Of a DNA stretch of 5,476 bases, positions 1 through 5,476 are shown piece by piece. Source of the stretch: SIG653 sp045577455 (GTDB taxonomy: Bacteria > Bacillota > Clostridia > Oscillospirales > CAG-382); assembly GCA_045577455.1 (NCBI GenBank), contig JAZNIJ010000034.1, positions 1-5,476 of the forward strand, in the 5' to 3' direction. The first letter of the stretch is position 1. The number at the start of each line of letters is the position of its first letter. The notes beneath the pieces were generated by a model that saw only the letters and a program-made list of their open reading frames with translations, did no database searches and was not told where the DNA came from. Made by a program: the position numbers and the translations under genes.

Positions 1-1
1 G

Positions 2-412
2 GGCGGTGTAATGGCTTCTTCATCCGTTGGTGGATTGTCGGGAGCATTTATCCCTGTTTCAGAAGACGAAGGAATGATTGCCGCCGCAGAAAGCGGATGC
101 CTCACTCTTGAAAAATTAGAGGCAATGACAGCAGTTTGCTCGGTTGGACTTGATATGATAGCAATTCCGGGTGATTCAACTCCCGAAACCATATCGGGAA
201 TTATTGCCGATGAAATGGCTATAGGTGTTGTAAACTGTAAAACAACCGCAGTGAGAGTTATACCTGCATATGGGAAAAAAGCAGGAGAAAAGGTTGTTTT
301 CGGTGGACTTTTGGGCGAAGCACCAATAATGAATGTAAATACAGCATCACCGTATGAATTTATTCATCGTGGTGGAAGAATACCTGCACCAATGCATTCT
401 CTTAAAAATTAG
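2..412 (+). CDS. PFL/DUF711 (UPF0210) family protein, C-terminal part
   Basis: This is the last 136 codons of a gene that begins before the window. The reading frame is open from base 2 and the ATG at 11 is internal, because the residues before it (GGV) run straight into conserved family sequence. Recognisable stretches are VGGLSGAFIPVSED near the start, CSVGLDMIAIPGD in the middle, and FGGLLGEAPIM followed by RGGRIPAPMHSLKN at the end. I recall these as the conserved C-terminus of the UPF0210/DUF711 proteins, called PFL-like because their fold resembles pyruvate formate-lyase. Family members are usually about 450 residues, so roughly 70% is missing here. The biochemical role of the family is not established. 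They are commonly encoded beside a small ACT-domain protein, which would lie outside the window. The TAG stop overlaps the ribosome-binding site of the exporter gene that follows, pointing to one transcript. Confidence 0.9.
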   Translation, partial: GGVMASSSVGGLSGAFIPVSEDEGMIAAAESGCLTLEKLEAMTAVCSVGLDMIAIPGDSTPETISGIIADEMAIGVVNCKTTAVRVIPAYGKKAGEKVVFGGLLGEAPIMNVNTASPYEFIHRGGRIPAPMHSLKN

Positions 413-420
413 GTGAACGT

Positions 421-2121
421 ATGCTGAAAAAATTTATTAAATACTATAAACCGTATAAGCTGATGTTTTCTTTAGATTTGGGGGCGGCATTCCTCGTTGC
501 ACTTTGCGACCTTATTTATCCTGTTATCACCCGCGAAATGATGGATAACTATATCCCTGAAAAAAAGGTAAATATGGTTATTATCTGCGGTGTTGTGCTT
601 ACGGTTGCTTATTTGATAAGACTTCTTTTCTATTATTTTATAAATTATTATGGGCATATAGTTGGTGTTAAAATGCAAGCAGATATGAGGCGAGACCTGT
701 TTGCTCATTATCAGAAATTGCCATATTCATATTTTGATAAGCACGAAACAGGGGAGCTTCTCTCTCGTCTTACAAACGACCTTATGGATGTTTGTGAGCT
801 TGCCCACCATGGCCCTGAGGATTTGTTTATCTCAATTGTAACCCTTGTTGCATCGTTTATTTATCTCTGTATGATAAACTTAACCATGACTCTAGTTATA
901 TTTGCGTTTATTCCCATTTTACTTATTTTCTCTATAAAACTGAGAAAAAATATGAGCAGTGCTTTTCTTGAAAGCAGAAAGAAAATTGGTGTAATAAATG
1001 CGGTTTCAGAAAACAGCTTGTCGGGAATAAGGGTAACAAGAGCATTTAACAATGTTGCAACAGAGCAAAGAAAATTTGATAAGGGCAACGAAGAATTTGT
1101 CAGTGCAAGAAGAAAAGCGTATAAAGCAATGGCAATTTTCTTCAGCGGAACGGGCTTTATAATAAGTATGCTCAATGTTGCAGTTCTCGTTTCAGGTGGA
1201 ATTTGCATAAGCAACGGTTCAATCAACGCGGCAGATTTCGCTTCGTTTGTTATTCTTGTGAATATTTTTGTAACCCCACTTCGTTCCCTCGTTAACTTCA
1301 CAGAACAGTATCAAAACGGTATGACGGGCTTCAAACGCTTCCTTGAAATTATGGAAACGGAACCCGAAAAAGAACCCGAAGACCCAATTGAGCTTGAAAA
1401 TGTTAAGGGCGAAATAGAGTTTAAAAATGTAAGCTTCGATTATGGCAACGGTGACGTGCTTCACAATGTCAGCTTTGTAGCAAAAGCAGGAAAAAGCATA
1501 GCACTTGCAGGGGAAAGCGGTGGAGGTAAAACAACGGTTTGCCAGTTGATTCCTAAGTTTTATCCCTTGACTTCCGGTGAAATATTTATCGACGGTATTC
1601 CCATCAGTAGGATAAAATTATCGTCTTTAAGGGATAATATAGGTATAGTTCAGCAGGATGTATTCTTGTTTTCAGGCACAGTGCGTGATAATATTGAATA
1701 CGGAAAGCCGGGTGCTTCTATGGATGAAATAAGAGAAGCGGCAAGAAAAGCAAATATTCTTGAATTTGTTGAAGGGCTTGAAAACGGATTTGATACTCAG
1801 GTCGGTGAGCGAGGTGTTCGTCTTTCGGGCGGTCAAAAGCAAAGAATCAGTATTGCAAGAGCTTTCCTGAAAGACCCTAAAATTTTGATTCTCGACGAGG
1901 CAACAAGCGCGCTTGACAATGTTTCTGAACGGCTTATTCAAAAATCTCTTGAGGAGCTTTGTGTGGGCAGAACTTCAATAACTGTGGCTCACCGTCTTTC
2001 AACAATTCAGAATTCCGATGAAATATTTGTTATAAACGGCGGTGTTATAACCGAACGGGGAACACATAAAGAGCTTCTTGAAAACGGTAAGGAATATGCA
2101 AAAATGGCTATGAATTTTTAA
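421..2121 (+). CDS. ABC exporter half-transporter (fused permease and ATPase)
   Basis: This complete 566-residue protein is a type IV (MsbA/LmrA/Sav1866-like) ABC exporter subunit, expected to work as a dimer in the cytoplasmic membrane and move a substrate out using ATP. The permease part has about six membrane segments, near residues 14-36, 53-75, 133-152, 155-173, 238-260 and 271-288. The ATPase domain starts near 330, with a probable A-loop tyrosine at 341, Walker A GESGGGKTT at 364-372 (Lys370), Q-loop Gln412, signature LSGGQ at 468-472, Walker B ending in Asp492 with catalytic Glu493, D-loop SALD at 496-499 and switch His524. All catalytic residues are intact. An AGGTGA ribosome-binding site at 411-416 supports the ATG at 421. 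The length is typical of a half-transporter. No second ABC gene is visible, so a homodimer is likely unless a partner lies elsewhere. The substrate cannot be read from sequence; lipids, drugs or peptides are all possible. Confidence 0.96.
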   Translation: MLKKFIKYYKPYKLMFSLDLGAAFLVALCDLIYPVITREMMDNYIPEKKVNMVIICGVVLTVAYLIRLLFYYFINYYGHIVGVKMQADMRRDLFAHYQKLPYSYFDKHETGELLSRLTNDLMDVCELAHHGPEDLFISIVTLVASFIYLCMINLTMTLVIFAFIPILLIFSIKLRKNMSSAFLESRKKIGVINAVSENSLSGIRVTRAFNNVATEQRKFDKGNEEFVSARRKAYKAMAIFFSGTGFIISMLNVAVLVSGGICISNGSINAADFASFVILVNIFVTPLRSLVNFTEQYQNGMTGFKRFLEIMETEPEKEPEDPIELENVKGEIEFKNVSFDYGNGDVLHNVSFVAKAGKSIALAGESGGGKTTVCQLIPKFYPLTSGEIFIDGIPISRIKLSSLRDNIGIVQQDVFLFSGTVRDNIEYGKPGASMDEIREAARKANILEFVEGLENGFDTQVGERGVRLSGGQKQRISIARAFLKDPKILILDEATSALDNVSERLIQKSLEELCVGRTSITVAHRLSTIQNSDEIFVINGGVITERGTHKELLENGKEYAKMAMNF

Positions 2122-2187
2122 AATCACAAAAAATACCGCTTCGGAATATAGCTTTCAAATTTGCATCTTTGAAAATACATAAGAAAT

Positions 2188-2192
2188 GGAGG
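2188..2192 (+). promoter_or_regulatory. Shine-Dalgarno site fixing the zinc-ribbon gene start
   Basis: GGAGG lies 5 nt before the ATG at 2198 and overlaps the upstream in-frame ATG at 2186, which has no ribosome-binding site of its own. This makes 2198 the better start and removes four residues (MEAN) from the longest reading frame. Confidence 0.85.
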
Positions 2193-2197
2193 CCAAT

Positions 2198-3151
2198 ATG
2201 AAAAAATGTCCTAATTGTGGAACAAAAAATGCAGACTCGGCTTTGCAATGTAACTTTTGCGATACAAAGTTAGATGAAGAAATAAAAACAGAGAGTAAAA
2301 GCGCAGATTATGTTCACGATGAAAAAACAGAGAAAAAGCGTCGCTTAACAGGAAGAATCTTGCTTGTTGTTGTGATAGCTTTTATAGTGGTTGTTTCTTT
2401 TTGCGTTGGAGCTATACTTTTTTCTGATAATGCCCCAACAAAGGCAGAAGAGCTTTATTCTGTTGTTTCCGAAACGTTTGAAACAAACCGTAAGTTCTCA
2501 GGCAGTTTTTCGGGAGACGGAACAGCTTGCACATTCAGCGGCGAAATCAAAGATTCCGTTATCACAATATCTGTATCAGGCGGAAAATACGAAACGATAA
2601 CTATTTCCAAAGATGGATTAAAGTGTAACGGTGCTTTGGTTGATGAATCAAATGAGCTGTATGACCTCTACACCTCGTATTTGCTAATTACATCAACGGA
2701 TAAGAGCTTGTTTGAGTTGAAAGCTGACGATATAAAAAACAGTCTCTTACCCATAATTAAATCGAACTTACTTCAAGATTTTGATAACCGATTTGATGAA
2801 ACAATTTTCATAAGCTCTGTTCATTCCCTTTTGTCTTATTTTAATAATGACGATAATGTTAAAAGTTATTTCAGCCCTGTATTTCCTGAGGATGTTAAAA
2901 ATGGCGAAACTTCTTTTGACATCGCTTCCTATGACCTTCAAAATCAGGTGTTGAAAGAATTTAAAAACGCCTTTAAAGATAAAGGCGAATACGATTCAAT
3001 CAATACTGTTTTGAAGGAAGCAAAATCCCATGTAAACAAAGCATATAAGATGAATGGTAGCTTTGTAACAGAAAACGGCGTTATTAAATCTGCAAACCTT
3101 AAAATGGTAAACGACGGAAAATCTTATTCTCTTTCCATTAGCATTGAGTAA
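2198..3151 (+). CDS. Membrane-anchored zinc-ribbon protein of unknown function
   Basis: The 317-residue protein starts MKKCPNCGTKN. Cys4, Cys7, Cys18 and Cys21 form a CX2C-X10-CX2C zinc ribbon of the kind found at the N-terminus of many Firmicute membrane proteins. A charged linker (about 26-50) is followed by one strongly hydrophobic segment at about 54-75. The remaining 240 or so residues are hydrophilic and mixed. By the positive-inside rule the Lys/Arg-rich linker (KKRRLTGR just before the helix) puts the zinc ribbon in the cytoplasm and the large domain outside. The C-terminal 30 residues look beta-rich (SANLKMVNDGKSYSLSISIE). I do not recognise the outer domain. The gene follows the ABC exporter after 76 nt with no clear terminator between, so cotranscription is likely, and two hairpins follow its stop. 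It could sense or assist the exporter or the envelope, but that is inference from position only. Confidence 0.85.
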   Translation: MKKCPNCGTKNADSALQCNFCDTKLDEEIKTESKSADYVHDEKTEKKRRLTGRILLVVVIAFIVVVSFCVGAILFSDNAPTKAEELYSVVSETFETNRKFSGSFSGDGTACTFSGEIKDSVITISVSGGKYETITISKDGLKCNGALVDESNELYDLYTSYLLITSTDKSLFELKADDIKNSLLPIIKSNLLQDFDNRFDETIFISSVHSLLSYFNNDDNVKSYFSPVFPEDVKNGETSFDIASYDLQNQVLKEFKNAFKDKGEYDSINTVLKEAKSHVNKAYKMNGSFVTENGVIKSANLKMVNDGKSYSLSISIE

Positions 3152-3158
3152 AGCAAAG

Positions 3159-3199
3159 GCCCATGGTAACTCTAAAGAAGTACCACGGGCTTTTCTTTT
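3159..3199 (+). terminator. Probable rho-independent terminator after the zinc-ribbon gene
   Basis: GCCCATGGTA (3159-3168) pairs with TACCACGGGC (3181-3190) with one A-C mismatch around a 12-nt loop, and is followed by TTTTCTTTT. A further pair, AAAGCAAA (3150-3157) with TTTGCTTT (3197-3204), could close an outer stem that uses the T tract. It begins just after the stop codon at 3149-3151. Confidence 0.75.
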
Positions 3200-3213
3200 G
3201 CTTTTAAATAATT

Positions 3214-3241
3214 AAAGCACACCCGTTTTGGGTGTGCTTTT
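3214..3241. terminator. Strong hairpin terminator, probably bidirectional
   Basis: A perfect 11-bp stem, AAAGCACACCC (3214-3224) with GGGTGTGCTTT (3230-3240), encloses a GTTTT loop and runs into TTTT on the plus strand. Read on the minus strand it ends CTTTAATTATTT, so it could also stop transcription coming from the membrane-protein gene at 4815-3562. That gene has no nearer strong terminator. Confidence 0.85.
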
Positions 3242-3561
3242 GGGGTAAATACGAAAAAAGGTAAGTTGTAAAATAAAATACAGAAGATAAGTAATCTGCG
3301 GTAAAATAAAAGGGAATATTCGACAGATAATTGGAAAGTTATGCAAAAGGAAGCAGAGATAATCGAGAAGGAAGCCCTGCTACATCATATGCCGACCAAA
3401 ATCAGTGTATGGGACATCTCAAAGTAAAAAAGTAGTTTGATGATGTTCAATAAGTACTCTAATACGAATAATCTTGTAGGTCTGAGCAAGCACTGGTTTA
3501 GTGCGCATTTATAATCGAGGGGTTTTCACATACAGCTTAATATCAAAGTGTTTAATATTTA
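3242..3561. other. 320-nt stretch with no convincing gene
   Basis: This stretch lies between the plus-strand terminators and the end of the minus-strand membrane-protein gene. It holds a short open frame on the plus strand (3305-3427, listed separately) and a small 5-bp hairpin, GCACT/AGTGC at 3490-3504. The hairpin lacks a T tract on either strand. I see no tRNA, rRNA, riboswitch or insertion-sequence ends. It looks like spacer or eroded DNA. Confidence 0.6.
3305..3427 (+). pseudogene. Possible short gene relic or small protein
   Basis: The frame is open for 40 codons before the TAA at 3425. An ATG at 3341 would give 28 residues, MQKEAEIIEKEALLHHMP continuing to VWDISK. A weak GGAAAG precedes that ATG. 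The composition (charged, helix-prone, with Trp and paired His) looks more like a piece of a real protein than random AT-rich translation. Twelve sensible codons also lie upstream of the ATG (NKREYSTDNWKV), which suggests a remnant of a longer gene rather than a designed small protein. I do not recognise the family, and chance is a real alternative for so short a frame. Confidence 0.25.
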
Positions 3562-4815
3562 TTATATAAATATTTGCCCAAGCGTAGCTAATAATAAATA
3601 TGCAAATCCAGATAAAACGTGGCCGACCATTAAAACGGAACCTGAAACTATGTATAGCTTATTGTGCGCTTGGTAATTCTTTAAATTATCAATAAAACGA
3701 GGATATACCACAGCGAAAAGAAAAAATGCCGAACTATATACTCCCCAATAAAAATTGCCGTGATTAGCTCTTGGACCTGATTCTGATAATATTATAGCAA
3801 GAGATAATTGGATAATGTACGACAAAAAAGAAAAATTTTCTATTCGAGATAAAATTTTTCGATTCGCAATCCAGACCATAAAGGGAAACATTAAACTGCG
3901 AATAATCTTTATTGAGGTTATTATTAATCCTTTTTTTACAAATGTTTCTCCCCACACAAATATTATTTTTGATTCTTCTTGTGTAGCATTCCCTCCATAA
4001 AGCATGTTGGCTTGAAGAATCAAAATGGGTAAAGATAGAAGAACCGTGCTTCCTATGGCGATAATTCGAATCAATCTTTTTCGGCTTGATTTGTTTTTTA
4101 TAAAATCATATGTTTTATTTTTGAAAAAATCGTAAATTAAAAAGAAAAGTAATGTAAGAGCAAATCCGTAGAAGAAAGAGGGTTTGATTGCCGTGGAAAT
4201 CATTAGCAAAACAGTGAGTACAGTCCAATGTGTAAATTTGATTTTGTTAAGATAATTTTTAAAAATTTTGAAAAATGCAATCATGCAAAAGCATGCGCAA
4301 AATCTCATACCAATATATGTAATGTTATGATATGGTTGAGTTATTACTTGGTTATCATAAAACCAGGGAGCGAATCTTGGTACATATATTCCTGAAAGAA
4401 ACATTACAGGTAATGCAATTATAGAACTAAAAAAGAAATCATATTTGTCTTTAAATATTACATTGATTAGTTTAGCTGTAACTACCCATGTTGCTATCAT
4501 CAGAATACTTTGCAATATTACTATGGAAAATGTAGTTCCTGTTATTTTATACAAAAAATATATAAGCCAATATAAGACGGAATATCCTGTACCTTTTTGA
4601 GCGAACTCTAAGTGTTCATCTGTATCTGAAAAATAAGAGGCTCCATCTTCCCAGTTTAATTGCCCATAAAACATAAAAGTAAAACATGTGAACATAAAAA
4701 TGGATATGATGATCAATATTAATTTTTTTCTGAGTGGGGTTAATTTTGTTTTTCGTGTTAATGATGGGGAGAAATGGGTGGTGTTTGTTTTTCTTTCACT
4801 ATTAATGGAATTCAT
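3562..4815 (-). CDS. Polytopic membrane protein, possibly GT-C glycosyltransferase-like
   Basis: This 417-residue protein has a basic cytoplasmic tail (1-30), a first membrane helix at about 31-50, and roughly nine to eleven helices in all, the others near 95-120, 126-146, 165-187, 196-231, 247-268, 297-316, 328-344, 355-372 and 385-411. The first loop, probably extracytoplasmic, carries acidic residues, SDTDEH at 63-68. GT-C sugar transferases that use lipid-linked donors place catalytic Asp/Glu in this position. Other possible signature sites are QPYHNITYIG at 160-169, KPS at 211-213 and ESGPRANHGNFYWG at 345-358. I cannot name the family; an envelope polysaccharide or teichoic-acid role is inference. 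The ATG at 4815 has no clear Shine-Dalgarno and the frame stays open upstream, so the start is uncertain. The gene stands alone and is AT-richer than its neighbours (11 G+C of 60 at 4081-4140), suggesting transfer or low expression. No damage is visible. Confidence 0.85.
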   Translation of the reverse strand: MNSINSERKTNTTHFSPSLTRKTKLTPLRKKLILIIISIFMFTCFTFMFYGQLNWEDGASYFSDTDEHLEFAQKGTGYSVLYWLIYFLYKITGTTFSIVILQSILMIATWVVTAKLINVIFKDKYDFFFSSIIALPVMFLSGIYVPRFAPWFYDNQVITQPYHNITYIGMRFCACFCMIAFFKIFKNYLNKIKFTHWTVLTVLLMISTAIKPSFFYGFALTLLFFLIYDFFKNKTYDFIKNKSSRKRLIRIIAIGSTVLLSLPILILQANMLYGGNATQEESKIIFVWGETFVKKGLIITSIKIIRSLMFPFMVWIANRKILSRIENFSFLSYIIQLSLAIILSESGPRANHGNFYWGVYSSAFFLFAVVYPRFIDNLKNYQAHNKLYIVSGSVLMVGHVLSGFAYLLLATLGQIFI

Positions 4816-4824
4816 TTTTACACA

Positions 4825-4866
4825 TATAATGTAACCATCTGATTTTAAAAAGATAATTACATTGTA
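4825..4866 (-). promoter_or_regulatory. Leader hairpin just upstream of the membrane-protein gene
   Basis: TATAATGTAA (4825-4834) and TTACATTGTA (4857-4866) form an inverted repeat matching at 9 of 10 positions. Inside it ATCT (4837-4840) pairs with AGAT (4851-4854) around a 10-nt AT-rich loop. The structure ends 9 nt before the presumed ATG at 4815 and occupies the place where a ribosome-binding site would be expected; none is seen. It could be an mRNA structure limiting translation, or a DNA operator. Both are inference, and AT-rich DNA forms such repeats by chance fairly often. Confidence 0.35.
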
Positions 4867-4914
4867 CCTTTCTAAGTTTTTTATGTATTTTTATTTGTTT
4901 TAAAAAGTTTTTAT

Positions 4915-4926
4915 TTTGTGCACAAA
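4915..4926. repeat. 12-bp perfect palindrome, possible operator
   Basis: TTTGTGCACAAA reads the same on both strands. It lies about 100 nt upstream of the membrane-protein start and overlaps a weak -35-like TTGTGC. A dimeric repressor site is possible, but no regulator gene is in the window and no second copy was noticed. Confidence 0.3.
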
Positions 4927-5012
4927 TAAGTTGAAGTGTATTTGAGGCGAAAGGTGGGAGGTCATGTGTTAAAGCACTAAAAAAGGATGCATTAAAACAG
5001 CATGAGATATAA

Positions 5013-5092
5013 AGCTAACCTTAATGCGCCGAACGGTGTGTGCGGTAGTGTGGAGGGATAATAAAATCATCTTCACATTATTTTGTGAAGAT
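5013..5092 (+). mobile_element. Possible degraded group II intron 3' end (domains V-VI)
   Basis: The segment at 5018-5046 can fold as ACC, an internal loop (TTAA against TGC), a 6-bp TGCGCC/GGTGTG stem with three T-G wobbles, and a GAAC loop. It is preceded by AGC (5013-5015) and followed by TAGTGTGGAGGG. From memory, many bacterial group II introns end with a domain V hairpin whose 3' arm and junction read like GTACGGTGGTGTGAGAGG, then a domain VI hairpin. Here a second hairpin follows at the right distance (ATCTTCACA 5069-5077 with TGTGAAGAT 5084-5092). The distal half of the domain V stem does not pair properly, so it would be inactive. No reverse transcriptase gene or intron 5' end is visible upstream on this strand. 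Resemblance to an ordinary spacer by chance is possible. Confidence 0.3.
5069..5092 (-). terminator. Candidate terminator for folD
   Basis: A 9-bp perfect stem, ATCTTCACA (5069-5077) with TGTGAAGAT (5084-5092), has a 6-nt loop. It lies 45 nt beyond the folD stop and, on the minus strand, is followed by GATTTTATTA, a modest T tract. The same hairpin is the proposed intron domain VI; both readings cannot be separated by eye. Confidence 0.45.
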
Positions 5093-5137
5093 AAGTATTC
5101 AATATCTCGTATTCCAAAGTGTGCTTTTTAGTAAAAA

Positions 5138-5476
5138 TTACAAACAAAACCTGCTTTTGTATGCTTCAAGGGTATTGAGCAAGAGACGAGCTATAGTCAT
5201 AGGGCCAACGCCGCCCGGAACGGGGGTTATGTAAGATGCCTTATCTTTGCAGCCTTCAAAATCTACATCCCCTGTAATTTTTCCGTTTTCAAGTCGGTTA
5301 ATTCCAACATCAACAATAACGGCTCCGTCTTTAACCATATCTGCTGTAACAAAGTTTGGTTTACCAATTGCAGAAACAATAACATCTGCTTTTTTTGTTA
5401 TTTCGGATAAATTCTTTGTCTTGGAGTGGCATACTGTAACTGTTCCGTTTCTTGCCAAAAGCAATAAAGCCATTGG
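5138..5476 (-). CDS. folD: FolD bifunctional methylenetetrahydrofolate dehydrogenase/cyclohydrolase, C-terminal part
   Basis: These are the last 112 codons of folD; the 5' end lies beyond the right edge, and the frame is open to base 5476. FolD interconverts 5,10-methylene-, 5,10-methenyl- and 10-formyl-tetrahydrofolate in the cytoplasm, using NAD(P), and feeds purine and formyl-methionine synthesis. The visible part is the nucleotide-binding half: it opens at PMALLLLARNGTVTVCHS, the region right after the GRSxxVGxP motif, continues with ADVIVSAIGKPNF and VIVDVGINRLENGK, and ends with GDVDF and the family signature PVPGGVGPMT. Given a usual length near 285 residues, about 60% is missing, including the catalytic Lys and neighbouring substrate-binding residues. 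The coding part seen is undamaged. Transcription runs leftward into the spacer before the membrane-protein gene, and a candidate terminator follows the stop. Confidence 0.96.
   Translation of the reverse strand, partial: PMALLLLARNGTVTVCHSKTKNLSEITKKADVIVSAIGKPNFVTADMVKDGAVIVDVGINRLENGKITGDVDFEGCKDKASYITPVPGGVGPMTIARLLLNTLEAYKSRFCL

Larger units (their letters stand above)
4816..5137. other. 322-nt stretch between folD and the membrane-protein gene
   Basis: I see no protein-coding gene here on either strand. The stretch holds the leader hairpin, the palindrome, a possible group II intron 3' remnant and the candidate folD terminator, each listed separately. On the minus strand TTGTGC (4919-4914) lies 17 nt from TAAAAC, a weak sigma-A-like pair that could drive the membrane-protein gene. 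I would not call it a promoter with confidence. Confidence 0.6.

Noticed and set aside
472..1941. Several minus-strand open frames of 78-146 codons inside the ABC exporter gene
   Set aside because: They lie opposite a gene with every ABC motif intact, lack ribosome-binding sites, and their translations resemble no protein family.
2186..2188. Upstream ATG as start of the zinc-ribbon gene
   Set aside because: The GGAGG site overlaps it and is correctly spaced for the ATG at 2198 instead.
3490..3504. GCACT/AGTGC hairpin as terminator of the membrane-protein gene
   Set aside because: The stem is only 5 bp, and neither strand has a T tract after it.
3815..4000. 61-codon plus-strand open frame inside the membrane-protein gene
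   Set aside because: It is a shadow of the 417-residue minus-strand gene, which has a clear multi-helix pattern; there is no ribosome-binding site.
4860..4867. AAAGG followed by ATG TAA on the minus strand (start-stop element) before the membrane-protein gene
   Set aside because: A one-codon frame inside an AT-rich inverted repeat is not supported by anything else.
4952..4972. Good Shine-Dalgarno-like GGGAGG with ATG at 4964
   Set aside because: The frame is ATG TGT TAA, two codons, and the GGGAGG is only 2 nt from the ATG; it is most likely incidental.
4979..5027. GCATTAA (4989-4995) / TTAATGC (5021-5027) with a T6 run on the minus strand as a terminator
   Set aside because: The 25-nt loop, AT-rich 7-bp stem and 4-nt gap before the T run make it a poor terminator, and it competes with the better hairpin at 5069-5092.
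3544..5122. 8-bp direct repeat CAAAGTGT at 3544-3551 and 5115-5122 as target-site duplication of an inserted element
   Set aside because: 8-mers recur many times by chance in 5.5 kb, and no transposase or terminal inverted repeats accompany it.
1..5476. CRISPR array, tRNA, rRNA, or a defence or toxin-antitoxin system
   Set aside because: No regularly spaced repeats, no cloverleaf or rRNA-like sequence and no relevant protein motifs were seen on either strand.

Overview
The window looks like chromosomal DNA from a low-to-mid G+C Firmicute, most likely a gut or anaerobic Clostridia relative (Oscillospiraceae/Lachnospiraceae-like). I infer this from the AT-rich codon use, the strong Shine-Dalgarno sites, the U-tract terminators and the family resemblance of the encoded proteins. 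No phage, plasmid or CRISPR structure is visible.

Left part, plus strand (1-3241): the 3' end of a PFL/DUF711 (UPF0210) gene runs into a complete MsbA/LmrA-type ABC exporter half-transporter gene 8 nt downstream. After a 76-nt gap comes a membrane-anchored zinc-ribbon protein of unknown function. Two consecutive hairpins close this plus-strand unit (3159-3190 and 3214-3240). The first two genes are very probably cotranscribed and the third probably is.

Middle part (3242-5137): a visibly AT-richer segment holds one complete minus-strand gene for a polytopic membrane protein of 417 residues. Its layout resembles GT-C glycosyltransferases or envelope-polymer enzymes, but I cannot assign it to a named family. 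About 320 nt without a convincing gene lie on each side. The left flank carries a short open frame that may be a gene relic. The right flank carries a leader hairpin just before the membrane gene, a 12-bp palindrome, and a structure resembling the 3' end (domains V-VI) of a group II intron, here degraded. The segment may be an acquired or rearranged island between two ordinary chromosomal blocks.

Right edge, minus strand (5138-5476): the C-terminal 112 codons of folD, a one-carbon folate enzyme, run off the window. The best candidate terminator for it is the hairpin at 5069-5092, which is also the possible intron domain VI.

The genes do not form one recognisable pathway. PFL protein, ABC exporter and folD are housekeeping-type neighbours. 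I do not see a convincing new multi-gene system. The items most worth checking are the orphan membrane protein with its leader hairpin, the possible intron relic, and the zinc-ribbon membrane protein downstream of the exporter.
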